Below are positions 19,050 through 29,093 of a DNA stretch of 64,000 bases, piece after piece. The translations under genes were made by a program, and so were the position numbers. The stretch spans positions 62,001-126,000 of the forward strand of contig NZ_MLFP01000008.1 in NCBI RefSeq assembly GCF_002095465.1, in the 5' to 3' direction. Below the pieces are notes generated by a model, which saw only the letters and a program-made list of their open reading frames with translations, did not search any database and had not been told where the DNA came from. Source of the stretch: Pantoea rodasii. GTDB taxonomy: Bacteria > Pseudomonadota > Gammaproteobacteria > Enterobacterales > Enterobacteriaceae. Each line of letters opens with the position of its first letter. Position 1 is the first letter of the stretch.

Positions 19050-19232
19050 ATGTACGACGGTGTTTGTCGGCTTTGCAACGCCTGCATCCGGTACTTGCTC
19101 GCAAATGGACTGGCCCGCAGCGTGCGGGTTGGATCCGCGTTACTGAAGCATATCGGCCACTCAGCGGACAACATCCATAGGCTTGTCTTAATAGAGGGCA
19201 ATCAGCCTTGGGGAAGGCCGCCATGCCACTAG
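19050..19232 (+). pseudogene. truncated DCC-family thiol-disulfide oxidoreductase
   Basis: Translation starts MYDGVCRLCNACIRYLLANG, the YDGxCxLC motif of the DCC (DUF393) family. The middle of the family domain, with the usual phenylalanine/alanine segment, is missing, while the end (GHSADNIHRLVLIEG) is recognisable. The join at about 19125 suggests an internal deletion. Confidence 0.6.
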
Positions 19233-19233
19233 A

Positions 19234-19469
19234 TTAAGTCCAAAAGTGCCGGGGCCGTTTATCAGAAGGGCAGACCTCGATGCAGGTTTTAATGAACAAG
19301 GTGGCCAGATAACGCCTATCTCTGTGCGCATTACTGCCGATCTTTCTGCAGTGGATATGCGCTTTCGCGAGTAGGATGGAGGCGTGAGCCTTATGATGGC
19401 AGCTCATTCCTGCACCGTCTCATCCCCCATGGACAGGGACCAGAGAAAGATAATCACCTCTTGAGATAG
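19234..19469 (+). pseudogene. 3' remnant of a DUF2913 gene
   Basis: Translation gives LSPKVPGPFIRRADLDAGF, matching the LSPKVPGVFLRKYDLENGF segment of the intact DUF2913 protein at 9886, then VRITADLSAVD and a broken tail interrupted by a stop near 19370. The 5' part is absent. It abuts the DCC remnant. Confidence 0.65.
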
Positions 19470-19514
19470 TTAATAATCAGGAGTCATGAGCTGTCAGATG
19501 CGGATTTTGAATAA

Positions 19515-19620
19515 TTAGTTTTCTGACAGACCGGTCATATCTTTGACAGATTGCAGAGACATTCCACTTTCAAGCAGTTTCACCACAATATCCAGCCTGC
19601 CTTTCTGCTCACCCAACTGA
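19515..19620 (-). pseudogene. 3' remnant of an Rpn-family gene
   Basis: The minus strand encodes LGEQKGRLDIVVKLLESGMS, then SVKDMTGLSEN and a stop, the end of an Rpn recombination-promoting protein. The same ending recurs in the larger fragment at 19750-20225 (GLADKLLKDGIEFKSVKELTG). Only about 30 codons remain. Confidence 0.5.
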
Positions 19621-19749
19621 ATGCATTTTCAATATCTATAAGTTCCAGCTACTGTGCAATCGGCATCAAAGCCTCATCATGCTGCGCAACCTTCTCTGCC
19701 AAAGGGGCTGAAATACAATAAGTTTATATCCTGCCTCTGATGGACTTAC

Positions 19750-20225
19750 TTAATGTCTGATTTTATCCAGCTCTTTATCTGTCAGGCCAGTTAGTTCCTT
19801 TACAGACTTAAATTCAATGCCGTCTTTCAAAAGCTTATCAGCAAGTCCCAGCTTGCCTTCCTGACCTCCTTTTTCAATACCCTTTTGTTCAAGCTGCTGT
19901 GCGATTGTCATCAGAGCCTCCTCGTGCTGCGACACCTTCAGTGCCAGATTACGTACAAAGGCTTCAGCGTCATCAGTTACGCCTGCCTGTATGAGATAGT
20001 TTATGAGCGATACGAGTTGCAGTCCCGTCAGATGTCCGGTCAGCAGCCTGGCGGCAAGCCGGTCGAGAAGCTCCGACAAATTCCTGCGATGAATATGCTT
20101 CTGCAGCAGGTTCAGAGCCGCCATGCTGCGATGCGTCATTATCTCGTCGTCGGGGATGACAGTAACATCGACTAGGGGAAATGCCGTGCCGTACAACCTG
20201 GATACCATGTCTGGATCGCCGAACT
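19750..20225 (-). pseudogene. Rpn-family recombination-promoting nuclease, 5' truncated
   Basis: About 155 codons of the C-terminal part of an Rpn/YhgA-type protein: FGDPDMVSRLYGTAFPLVDV, an internal LLTGHLTGLQLVSLINYLIQ region, and a C-terminal helix with ISQHEEALMTIAQQLEQKG-like sequence. The PD-(D/E)XK nuclease N-terminal half is gone. The 5' edge at about 20225 joins directly to a Cre-like gene fragment on the same strand, making a chimeric junction. Confidence 0.65.
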
Positions 20226-20458
20226 CCTACAAGAAGTCTGTAGAGGTAGTCCTGCATGTCCTCCGGCGACATCGGCAGGAGCGACCGCCGGTTTTCCTGC
20301 GACCATCGCCAGCAGATCCGCATCACGCTCAGCAGCTGACGCCTCGTGTTAGGCGAGAAGGCCTCGCGGTGCCGCACGAACGAGGCCAGTTTCGCAGTGA
20401 GATCGTCACCGGCGCTGCCGCTGATGGCCACACCAGTAAAACCGGAGATATTGTTCAT
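20226..20458 (-). pseudogene. N-terminal remnant of a second Cre-like recombinase
   Basis: The first about 77 residues match the N-terminus of the Cre-like protein at 12543: SFVRHREAFSPNTRRQLLSV parallels its EFVQDREAFSDNTWRQLLSV, followed by MRICWRWSQEN and MQDYLYRL. Then the frame runs into Rpn sequence, so the catalytic domain is lost. Its upstream leader and lox-like site are preserved. Confidence 0.7.
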
Positions 20459-20498
20459 ATTTGCTCAGTATTAGCCCGTTTAGCTGAAGACATCGCTA

Positions 20499-20556
20499 AG
20501 TGAATTCTGAAGAAAGGAGCAGGGCAAAATCCCCGTCAGATTTTACGTAGCGCTGC
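20499..20556. repeat. leader sequence shared with the intact Cre-like gene
   Basis: Matches 13611-13666 upstream of the intact recombinase: GTGAATTCTG, GCAGGGC and ACGTAGCGCTGC recur in order. This supports a common origin for the two recombinase units. Confidence 0.5.
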
Positions 20557-20685
20557 AGGAATTTCAAACGCCTGCGCCTGGCCCGACCAGCAGTTCAGCT
20601 TTGAGGTTTCGCCGCGTCGTAAAAGTGGCCTTAAAGTTCAGAATCCGGCCCTGATCAGTTTAACATAGGGGTTTTTGGCGTTTGT

Positions 20686-20719
20686 CTGGACTTATATAAA
20701 GCTTATTATATAAGGTCAG
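20686..20719. other. second lox-like recombination site
   Basis: A 13-8-13 arrangement: arm CTGGACTTATATA, core AAGCTTAT, and inverted arm TATATAAGGTCAG. The two arms agree at 11 of 13 positions, and the inner TATA edges match those of the first site (13757-13790). It sits about 230 bases upstream of the truncated Cre-like gene. The core differs from the first site, so the two sites should not recombine with each other. Confidence 0.6.
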
Positions 20720-21162
20720 TAAGTACTTCTATGCTTCTTAAGGCCGGCGGGTCTGACAGAGTTCATAGAAGGTCAACTATGTGAAGTTGAAGTTTACGTT
20801 TATCTTCCTGCTAATCGGTTGGTTTGAATAGATTAAAATAGTACGAGAATTTTTGTTCTGAAGTCCTATTTATGACTTATCAAGTAAATAAGGTAGATTA
20901 GGTAATCCTTAATCCCAGGCTTATGGAAAAGATTACATCGCATTACTTTTAGAAAAATAAATTTTCATGAATGACTTACTTAGCATTTAATAAATATACC
21001 CTCAGTTACGCAGATACATTTTGGAATTTTTAACATCTGGTTAATGGCTTTAACATGAACTCAAAGTATAGCAATTTCAACTATTTAAAAAATACTTGAT
21101 AAATATCATTTATAACTCTTTGAAAAAATGTCATTTTTTGTTTTTTGTTCGGGGTATTATTT
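20720..21162. other. AT-rich intergenic region
   Basis: About 440 bases rich in A and T between the lox-like site and the serine recombinase gene. An inverted pair GTTCATAGAAGGTCAACTATG-type sequence occurs near 20760. No gene is supported. Confidence 0.4.
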
Positions 21163-22695
21163 GTGAAAAAAGCAATTGCATACATTAGATTCTCCACGTT
21201 AGCTCAAAAGTCAGGAGATTCACTACGACGCCAGAACTTCCTTGTAGATGAATGGTTGAAAAATAACCCTGAGTATTACCTTGAAGATCTAAGGTATGAA
21301 GACCTTGGTTACAGTGCTTTTGATGGTAGTCATGCATCCAAGGGGGCACTTTATGACTTCATGGATGCAGTAAACAGAGGTCATATCACATCAGGAACAA
21401 CTTTGCTCATTGAGAGTCTAGATCGATTATCAAGAGAGAAAATAAATGATGCGACGGAAAGGCTTAAAAAATATTCTGAAAGCAGGAATTAATGTTATTA
21501 CTTTAAGTGATAACATCCGTTATACATATGACTCATTAGATGATCCGTACATTCTCATTAGAGCTATATTAATAGCTCAGAGAGCAAATGAAGAAAGCGA
21601 GATAAAATCACGACGAATGAAAGCGGCTTGGGTAAATAAAAGAGAGGAAGCACGAAAAACAGGTAAAATCCTAACCAAAACATGTCCAAAATGGTTGAGA
21701 GTAAGCAATGATGGTCAGACATTCGACATCATAGAAGAACATAAGATCACTTTGAACAAAATATTTAAAATGCGGCTAAAGGGATTATCAATCAGTGAAG
21801 TTACAAAAACACTCAATAAAAATAAAAATAAAAACTTTAAAAAATACACCTGGGGGGTGGTGCGTATCAACCGTTCAAAATTTATTGAAAAATGAATCTC
21901 TTATAGGAAAGTATACTCCATCCTATATGACAAAGGCCAAAGGGGTTAAAGAAATTGAAAATTACTTCCCTGCAGTAATAAGCAATAAACTTTTTTACGA
22001 CGTGCAAGAAATAAGAGTTTTACCTTTTGGGCACGAAATTATAACCAACAACCCTCTTAATATAAACATTTTCAGATCATTGCTCAAATGCTCTGAATGT
22101 GGCCACTCTTTGATAGTTAACTGTGTATATAAAAACTTCATGGGATATTATAAGTGTTCGATGAAGAGATATCACCGATGCTCTACACCTCCTCTGCGCC
22201 GAGATTTCATTGACGACGTATTCATAAGAGTCCTATTGGAAAGCATTTCCTGTTTTGGCGATGATATGCATGATGAAAATACAGTGTTGAACTTACAGAA
22301 AAAAATCGAAGAAACTAAATTTAAACTTAAAAACATCCTCGATGCCTTGCAAGTAGCATCAGAAGTTGAGGCTTTAGCTTTAAAAATGAAAGAAGTTAAC
22401 AAAGAAATTAAAAATCGCCGAATCCAAACTACACTCATTTTTAGAGAGAAACAATTATAATGAGAGAGTTTGCTTATCAGATGTAGATTTATTCTCTAAA
22501 GAAAACAGGGAATATATTCGTCATTACGCATCAAAAAACATAAAAAGAATCACAGTCGATTTGAGAAATAAAAAATGCGAAGTGGAGTTATTAAGCGGGC
22601 TTAAGATTTATAATTTTCCGCTAGATAAAAAAATAGATCTTAACTTATTCAAACATTCATTTATGTACATTCAAGGAGGGGCTCTTGTTCTTTAA
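21163..22695 (+). pseudogene. large serine recombinase, three frameshifts
   Basis: The GTG at 21163 opens YIRFSTLAQKSGDSLRRQ, the resolvase-type N-terminus with the catalytic Ser, then GTTLLIESLDRLSREK. The middle has a recombinase domain (WGVV/STVQNLLKNESLIGKY) and a zinc ribbon (LLKCSECGHSLIV then YYKCSMKRYHRC). A coiled-coil tail and a C-terminal segment ending ALVL complete about 510 residues. The frame shifts at 21466-21471 (A6), 21852-21857 (G6) and 22438-22442 (T5), each one base too many. All are in homopolymers. The gene is AT-rich compared with its surroundings, which suggests horizontal acquisition. Confidence 0.65.
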
Positions 22696-22703
22696 ATAAA
22701 AAT

Positions 22704-22747
22704 AAAGTGCAGACTACTACAATAATCATTAAGTCTGCACTTTTTTT
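22704..22747 (+). terminator. rho-independent terminator
   Basis: AAAGTGCAGACT and AGTCTGCACTTT form a 12-base stem followed by a T run, directly after the serine recombinase stop at 22695. Confidence 0.8.
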
Positions 22748-22987
22748 AATAGAAGAATCTTTTGTTCTTAAAACGGAGATCATAAAGTAGCTAACGTTTT
22801 GTACTAATGTACTGGGTATCGAGGAGACTTACAGGTTACTAGGGGAGGGTTTTAGGCGATGCAGTTAAAGTTTGACAGCACCTTATTATAAATTTAACAT
22901 AATTATGATGTTCATTAGTGATGATGTGGGTGCTATTAGATAATGTCATTTTCCAGCGCCACAACCCGCATGGCGCTAGAAGTGCAA

Positions 22988-24109
22988 TCAACCAAACCGT
23001 TCCGGCCTGAAACTCGCAAGCATAGGGTGCTTCACGCCTGATAGCATTTCCTCAGCAATCATCTCGCCTAAAATAAGCCCCAGCGTTGCCCCGGAATGAG
23101 TAAAGGCAACAAAACACCCGGGAACCTTTTCTAACTCACCAACCACCGGTTCGCCATCTCCAGGAATAGGCTTCAACCCTATTTTCCAGCTTCCGGCTGT
23201 CAGTGAGGTACCTTCCCCAATCAATTTTCCTGCTTCTGCCATTAGCTGGCTAACAACAGCTTCATCAACGCTGTAGCTACCGTTAGCATGTGCAACGATA
23301 TCCTCTTCATACCAGTCATGATCAACCGCCAGTGTATTGCCTGGATTAGGTCTGACTGCGGCGCGCGGAGTGTTTAATACCACTTTCATACCCTGATAAT
23401 AGGGTTGACTGGTAACCAGCATTGAAACCGGCGATCCGTTGGGGATGTGTACGCCAAGCGGTGCAACGAGATCGGGTGTCCAGGGGCCGCACGCCACCAG
23501 CACCTTATCAGAAAGAAATTCGCCGCGGTTTTCGCTGCAAATACCCACCACACGCCCGGATGCCGTCATCACACTGGCTTTACCCGCATCTTCAACGACC
23601 TCGCCACCCAGAGATCTAAAGGCCTGTACAAGATGTTCGATGAGATGGGGCAGGCTGACCCAACCTTCTCCCGGATTAGCAATCGCGATGTGGGAAAGGC
23701 TCGCCTTGTTAACCTGCGCATCGACGCCATCTATGTTCGCCTGATTGATCAGGTGTGAATCATATCCAACTGCTTTCTCATACTGATGGCGTGCATGGGT
23801 GCCAGCATCATCATCAGCAGTCCAGAAAATGGCACCATCAAAACGAAGCCATTCAATATCGGGATAATGGGCTGACAATGTGCGATAGCGATCGATACCC
23901 GCCATGCGCAGGGCGTGGTAGGGCAATGAACGTTCACCAGCAGAGTTTAACCAGGAGAGTGAACGTCCTGAAGCGCCCGAACAGAGCGCAGATTCGGTGA
24001 CCAATGTCACTTTCGCACCGGCTTTCACCAGTTGCCAGGCCGTTGATACCCCGAGAATACCGCCACCCAGCACGACAACGGTGTTTGACACAGATTTCTC
24101 AGACATCAT
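22988..24109 (-). CDS. FAD-dependent amine/D-amino-acid oxidase-like protein
   Basis: A 373-residue DAO-family (DadA-like) flavoprotein. VVVLGGGILGVSTAWQLVKAGAKV is the N-terminal dinucleotide motif, SGASGRSLSWLN follows, and the C-terminal GCFVAFTHSGATLGLILGEM binds FAD. It is the last gene of the minus-strand operon led by the solute-binding protein, 29 bases after the Gfo/Idh/MocA gene. Members oxidise secondary or D-amines; the substrate is not shown. Together with the dehydrogenase and transporter it suggests use of a substituted amino acid. Confidence 0.7.
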   Translation of the reverse strand: MMSEKSVSNTVVVLGGGILGVSTAWQLVKAGAKVTLVTESALCSGASGRSLSWLNSAGERSLPYHALRMAGIDRYRTLSAHYPDIEWLRFDGAIFWTADDDAGTHARHQYEKAVGYDSHLINQANIDGVDAQVNKASLSHIAIANPGEGWVSLPHLIEHLVQAFRSLGGEVVEDAGKASVMTASGRVVGICSENRGEFLSDKVLVACGPWTPDLVAPLGVHIPNGSPVSMLVTSQPYYQGMKVVLNTPRAAVRPNPGNTLAVDHDWYEEDIVAHANGSYSVDEAVVSQLMAEAGKLIGEGTSLTAGSWKIGLKPIPGDGEPVVGELEKVPGCFVAFTHSGATLGLILGEMIAEEMLSGVKHPMLASFRPERFG

Positions 24110-24138
24110 TTATTCCTTCTGTTAAAAAAAGACACCAG

Positions 24139-25212
24139 TCAGGCAAGACGTACGCGGGTTTGCCGATGGAGTGATTCGATAAGTTTTAGAACGTCCAGCG
24201 CCTGCTGTGCATCCACCGGCGGAAGGCCGCCGTGCAACAGTGCGTTAGCCAGTAATTGATAGAAAGCAGGGTAGCGCCCCCTATCGATGGGAACAGGTTG
24301 TTGCTCATCAGATGTTCCGGCCTGGGCGAAACCTTCAGTTGGCGTCAAACCGTATTGGCTGTCAGAGGGTGACATACCCGATGCAAGCTGGAGTTCCTGG
24401 TTATCCAACCCCCAATGAGTAAATGCCCCCTTACTACCCAGCAGGTGAAAGCGAGGTGCATTTAGTGCCGACTGACCATTCATCCACAGCCGCGATCGCA
24501 CACCATTTTCATGCAATAGTGAGACAAAACAGTCCTCATCTGCATCAGACTGGCTACCAGAGTGGCGCGCTAGTTCTGCAGTTGCACTCTGAACCGGACC
24601 AAACAACTGGAGGGCTTGATCGATCAGGTGGCTGCCAAGATCAAGCAGCAGGCCTCCACCTTGCTTGATAGTGACGGTGTCACGCCAGTTCCCGAAGCCT
24701 TCCGGTCGCCACCATTCAAAGCGCGACTCAAAACTTCTAACATGGCCAAACATCTCATTAGCAATGAGGCGCTGTAAGGTAAGAAAATCACCGTCCCAGC
24801 GCCGGTTATGGAACACCGTCAGTAATGTATTGGCTTGTTGCGCAGCATCAATCATCGCTTGCGCAGCTTTGACGTCAGGCGCGAATGGCTTGTCGATCAC
24901 CAAATGAATTCCACGCGCGCTAGCCTGTAATGCTTGCTCCAGATGCTGGTCCGGTGGCGTGGCAAGTACCACCAAATCTATTGCGATTTCGCCGCTATCG
25001 ATATGGTGCAGCAGCGATGGCCAGTCCGGCACTACCCGCGCCAGTGGATAGCGCTGCTTCGCGGCTTCAACACGCTGTTTATCACTGGTGACAATCACTT
25101 CAAGACGGTAATCCGGGTTGTGGGAAATCAGCGTTGCATGGAAGACTTTCCCGGCGATACCAAAGCCCACCAATGCTGTGCGGACAGGGCCTAAAACTCT
25201 ACAATGCGCCAT
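24139..25212 (-). CDS. Gfo/Idh/MocA family oxidoreductase
   Basis: A 357-residue NAD(P)-dependent dehydrogenase. VRTALVGFGIAGKVFHATLI is the nucleotide-binding motif, DKPFAPDVKAAQAMIDAA contains the usual Lys-Pro catalytic pair, and GGGLLLDLGSHLIDQALQLF is the family's conserved second half with the catalytic His. It begins where the ABC ATPase gene ends (shared base 25212), so the operon is tightly packed. The family acts on sugars, inositols and related compounds; mocA-type members help degrade opines. The exact substrate is unknown. Confidence 0.8.
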   Translation of the reverse strand: MAHCRVLGPVRTALVGFGIAGKVFHATLISHNPDYRLEVIVTSDKQRVEAAKQRYPLARVVPDWPSLLHHIDSGEIAIDLVVLATPPDQHLEQALQASARGIHLVIDKPFAPDVKAAQAMIDAAQQANTLLTVFHNRRWDGDFLTLQRLIANEMFGHVRSFESRFEWWRPEGFGNWRDTVTIKQGGGLLLDLGSHLIDQALQLFGPVQSATAELARHSGSQSDADEDCFVSLLHENGVRSRLWMNGQSALNAPRFHLLGSKGAFTHWGLDNQELQLASGMSPSDSQYGLTPTEGFAQAGTSDEQQPVPIDRGRYPAFYQLLANALLHGGLPPVDAQQALDVLKLIESLHRQTRVRLA

Positions 25213-25958
25213 TAGAGCACCTCCGAAAGAAAACGCTGTAAACGTGCGGATTGTGGGCGATCAAAGATCTGTTCAGGCGTGCCGGCCTCCACGATTTCCC
25301 CCTCATCCATAAACACCACCTGATCGGCCACGCGGCGGGCGAAGCCCATTTCATGCGTCACCACAACCATCGTCATCCCACGCTGGCAGAGTTCAGCCAT
25401 CAGTGTCAGCACACCTTTAACCAGCTCGGGATCGAGTGCAGAGGTCGCCTCATCAAACAGCATCACTTCCGGTTCCATCGCTAATGCGCGCGCTATCGCC
25501 ACACGTTGCTGCTGACCACCGGAAAGATCGCGTGGACGATGATCGGCGCGCTGCGCTAATCCCACCTCAGCCAGACGTTGACGGGCGATATCTAATGCTT
25601 CGGCCTTTGGCCGTCCTTTGACTTTCCAGGGGGCCAGCGCCACATTCTCAAGCGCGCTGTGATCGGGAAAGAGATTGAAGTGCTGAAACACCATGCCAAT
25701 TCTGAGTCGCAGTGCATCAGGTTTATCCCTGAGCACTGAACGTCCTGCCAGCAGCACATCACCGGTTTTGGGTTCATGCAGACGATTGATACCCCGCAGC
25801 AATGTCGACTTGCCTGACCCGGAAGGGCCGATAATGCAAGTGGTCGTACCTGGGGCAATAGTCAGAGACACATTGCGCAGCACTACAATCGGGCCGTAAG
25901 CCAGGGTCAGGTTACGTAACTCCAGGCTCGCGCCGTGAAATGCAGAGGAAGTTGCCAT
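25212..25958 (-). CDS. amino acid-type ABC transporter ATP-binding protein
   Basis: A 248-residue ATPase of the GlnQ/HisP group. Walker A is GPSGSGKST, the signature [15 protein letters not shown], and Walker [13 protein letters not shown], in the usual order. It energises the permease at 25960 and uses the solute-binding protein at 26840 for uptake of a polar amino acid-like compound. Confidence 0.85.
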   Translation of the reverse strand: MATSSAFHGASLELRNLTLAYGPIVVLRNVSLTIAPGTTTCIIGPSGSGKSTLLRGINRLHEPKTGDVLLAGRSVLRDKPDALRLRIGMVFQHFNLFPDHSALENVALAPWKVKGRPKAEALDIARQRLAEVGLAQRADHRPRDLSGGQQQRVAIARALAMEPEVMLFDEATSALDPELVKGVLTLMAELCQRGMTMVVVTHEMGFARRVADQVVFMDEGEIVEAGTPEQIFDRPQSARLQRFLSEVL

Positions 25959-25959
25959 A

Positions 25960-26765
25960 TTAATGTCCTCGCTCGCTGGTCAATGATCCAGTGGGTGCAG
26001 CCGTGCGCTTTTGGCCCACTTCATCGACTTCCTTCAGGCCGCTTTGTGGCGCCGTCGCGCGACGACGTCCGGTTCGGTAACGCACATCGATAAAGTTGAC
26101 GGCATGGGTTAGCGGCACAGTGATGATCAGATAGAACAATCCAGCCAGCATCAGCGGAGACAGATTGCCACTCAGCACCGCGGCATCTTGCCCCACCCGA
26201 AATAGTTCGCGCTGATTGGTCATTAATCCCAGCAGATACACCAGCGAGGAGTCTTTAATGATGGCAATAAACTGGTTAACGATGGCGGGTAACACGCGAC
26301 GTATGCCTTGCGGAATGATGACCAGACGCATGGAGCGGCTATAGCTCATGCCCAGTGCCCGGCAGGCTTCCATCTGTCCCTGCTCCACGCTCTGAATACC
26401 CGAGCGAAATATCTCACCCATGTAGGCACTGGCAATCAGGCTTAACGCAAAAATACCCAGTGGATAAGGCGTAGGACCAAACAGCTGATAGCTGAATCGC
26501 GCCAGGCCTTGGCCAATCAACAAAATGGTCAGTATGGAGGGCAAACCGCGAAACAGATCGGTATACAGGCGCGCAGGAATGCGCAGCCAGCGCGAAGGGG
26601 AGATGCCCATCAATGCCAGAAGCAAGCCGAAAAACGTGCCCAGTACCGTGGCGGCTACCGAGATAATAATGGTGTTTACCAGCCTGTTGCCAGCAGCTGC
26701 GGCAGGACGTCCATCATGGATGGAATATCGAAAAACGTCCGGGAAAGAATTGTGATCAGATCCAT
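25960..26765 (-). CDS. amino acid-type ABC transporter permease (frameshift near 5' end)
   Basis: An HisM/GlnP-type permease with about five membrane helices. [20 protein letters not shown] starts the transmembrane part, and [18 protein letters not shown] is the conserved ATPase-contact EAA loop. The ATG at 26765 begins [11 protein letters not shown] but the frame breaks at about 26682. Restoring one base there joins it to the long frame, which otherwise would start in unrelated sequence. The ATPase gene starts two bases after its stop. Confidence 0.75.
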
Positions 26766-26839
26766 AGCCGATTCTCTGTTGCGGGTGACGAACAGTCGCC
26801 GTCACCGGATGCAGTTTCGCGCAATGAACACGCGCGGGG

Positions 26840-27661
26840 TTACTGGCCGTTGGGCAGATACTGTTTAGGCATCGGTGAGCCTGGGAACCACTTCTCATAA
26901 AGCTGTTTCCAGGTCCCGTCCTGCATTGCATCCTTAATGGCTTTATCAAGTGCTGCCTTGAAAGCAGGCTTGCCTTTGGCGATGGCAACTCCGGCGGGGG
27001 CATCAAACGAAGGGATGTCAGCTGCAGTGACCAGCTTGAAGCGGGTGGTATAATCTTTAGCCGCTTCGTAATCGAGGAACATCGCATCCAGCGTGCCATT
27101 GTTCAGCGCTGAAACTGCGGCGTTGTTATCTGGGAAGCGCACCAGATCGGTCTGTTTAAAATGCTGCAACGCGTAGCTTTCCTGAAGCGTGCCCTGAATC
27201 ACCCCAAGCCGTTTGTGTGCCAGCGTATCAATGTTCTTCACCCCAGAGTCGCTGCGGGTCAGAACGGTCAAATAACCCGCCAGATACCCTGTTGAGAAGT
27301 CGACCGTTTTCTCACGTGCGGGAGTAATACCGATAGCGGCCACACCCGCATCGTATTGCCCGTTAGCCACAGCCGGCAGAATGGCGGAGAAGTCTTGCCC
27401 CACGAAATCGACCTTGTCGATGCCAATGCGATGCGCCACGTTCTTAAAGAACTCAACATCGAATCCAGTGAAATTGCCGTTCTTGTCGGTGAAGGTGTAG
27501 GGCTTAGCGTCGCCCAGGCTGGCAACGCGGAGATGACCCGGTTCAATTAAGCCATAGGTATTGCTGTCACTCGCCGCCTGAGCACTGAAGCTGGCTGAAA
27601 ACAACACGGCTGTGCCGAACAGTGCTTTGGTCAGGTTGGTAAAATATTTATGCGATGTCAT
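26840..27661 (-). CDS. periplasmic substrate-binding protein of amino acid-type ABC transporter
   Basis: A 273-residue SBP_bac_3 family protein starting at 27661, with a signal peptide ([18 protein letters not shown], cleaved near residue 29). The mature part has [34 protein letters not shown] and [22 protein letters not shown]-like segments that match polar amino acid binding proteins. It is the first gene of the operon. Two LacI-type operators lie 60-120 bases upstream. Confidence 0.8.
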   Translation of the reverse strand: MTSHKYFTNLTKALFGTAVLFSASFSAQAASDSNTYGLIEPGHLRVASLGDAKPYTFTDKNGNFTGFDVEFFKNVAHRIGIDKVDFVGQDFSAILPAVANGQYDAGVAAIGITPAREKTVDFSTGYLAGYLTVLTRSDSGVKNIDTLAHKRLGVIQGTLQESYALQHFKQTDLVRFPDNNAAVSALNNGTLDAMFLDYEAAKDYTTRFKLVTAADIPSFDAPAGVAIAKGKPAFKAALDKAIKDAMQDGTWKQLYEKWFPGSPMPKQYLPNGQ

Positions 27662-27720
27662 AAGGCTCTTCCGTCTTTGCAGGTGAAACTTCAGAGTCCG
27701 CCGAGCCGGGACATTATGAT

Positions 27721-27779
27721 TGAGACCGGTCTCAACGAGAGCCAAAATGAGACCGTTACATGTTGTGAGACCGGTCTCA
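27721..27779. promoter_or_regulatory. LacI-family operators
   Basis: Two perfect palindromes TGAGACCGGTCTCA lie at 27721-27734 and 27766-27779, with a half-site TGAGACCG at 27748 between them. They sit between the divergent transporter operon and the LacI-family gene at 27857, so both are probably controlled. Confidence 0.8.
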
Positions 27780-27856
27780 GTTGGATATACTGATATTAAG
27801 CACATGCTTAAAGAAGCGTCAATTCTGTCGTCATCAACTTGTGATTCGAAATAATT

Positions 27857-28942
27857 ATGACAAACGAAAATCACCGTTCCCGGGTTCCTACCGTTGCCGA
27901 TGTCGCGCGTGCTGCCAACGTTTCCAAAGCGCAGGCGGCGAGAGCATTAGGAGGGTATGGCTCCGTCAGTGAAGATGTTCTGACCCGGGTTAATCAAGCG
28001 GCAGAAGCGTTGGGATACCGCCCCAATGAACTGGCACGCAGTATGAATACTGGTCGTTCAAATACGATTGGCGTAATCGTCGGGGATATTGAAAACCCGC
28101 ATTTCGGGCTCGCGCTGCGTGGCATGGCTGATGTTGCACGACAGGCAGGATTCCACTTACTGCTTAGCAATAGCGATGAAACATTAGAAGAAGAGCGGAA
28201 TGCCGTGCGCGTCATGCTGGATAAGCGTGTCGATGGCATCATTGTGGCGCCTTGCAGCTCCCTGTCTCGCGATAATGAGCATCTGAAGCAAGTCCTGGCA
28301 GAAGGTCGTTCACTGATAATGTTTGACCGGGCCGTTGAGGGGATGGCGGTAGAGACAATACAGGCAAATTTTTTAGCCACTGCGAAGGAAGCAACACAGC
28401 TATTAATCAACGCCGGTCATCAACGCATTGCTTATCTCTCAAGTATGCGGATATCCGGACATTATACTTCTGCGACAGCGCTGGGGCCGACGCCGGTGGC
28501 GCAGCGTGTAAACGGGATGCGTGATGCCTATCAGCAGTCTGGCCACCACATGGATTCCAACCTTATTCGCCTAAATGCCCTTAACGACGGGGCCATCGAA
28601 CAAATTTTAACGGAGCTATTTTCGCTTTCTGAGCCACCCAGCGCACTGATCGCCTCTGATAACCTTATCGCAGTGGGGATAATGCGTGGCCTGGCAATAC
28701 GCGGATTGCGTGTGCCCGATGATATTTCATTTGTGATGTACGACGATTTCCCCTGGACAGAATTGATGACACCACCGCTCACAGTCGTGGCCCAGCCAGT
28801 GTATGAAATGGGGCGCGAAGCCGCACGCAGATTAATCTGTCACATTCGCCAACAACCTGCAGGTGTGTTACCACAGTTTGACAGCTGGATGGTTGAAAGG
28901 GGATCGACTGGGCTGAATCGCGCGCGGAGCCGCGGTGGGTAA
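27857..28942 (+). CDS. LacI-family transcriptional regulator
   Basis: A 361-residue LacI/GalR-type repressor. The N-terminal helix-turn-helix is [20 protein letters not shown], with the hinge near [10 protein letters not shown]. The periplasmic-binding-like effector domain follows ([45 protein letters not shown]). It is divergent from the ABC/oxidase operon, with perfect operators between, and probably represses that operon until the substrate is present. Confidence 0.85.
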   Translation: MTNENHRSRVPTVADVARAANVSKAQAARALGGYGSVSEDVLTRVNQAAEALGYRPNELARSMNTGRSNTIGVIVGDIENPHFGLALRGMADVARQAGFHLLLSNSDETLEEERNAVRVMLDKRVDGIIVAPCSSLSRDNEHLKQVLAEGRSLIMFDRAVEGMAVETIQANFLATAKEATQLLINAGHQRIAYLSSMRISGHYTSATALGPTPVAQRVNGMRDAYQQSGHHMDSNLIRLNALNDGAIEQILTELFSLSEPPSALIASDNLIAVGIMRGLAIRGLRVPDDISFVMYDDFPWTELMTPPLTVVAQPVYEMGREAARRLICHIRQQPAGVLPQFDSWMVERGSTGLNRARSRGG

Positions 28943-29093
28943 TTGGAGCAAGCCATTAGCGTTTTGAAGTAACAACTCATACAGAATTCGATGAGTAATC
29001 TAGATTTGAAAATTAGCGTTAAAATTAGGGAGAGGGACCACAAGCAGTTGTTACATTTGGTATTTAAATCGCTCAATCAGTTCAGTTGAAACC

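Noticed and set aside
20755-20800. imperfect inverted repeat GTTCATAGAAGG / ACTATGTGAAG
   Set aside because: Not a 13-8-13 site; the arms agree poorly with both lox-like sites, so it is not called as a third site.
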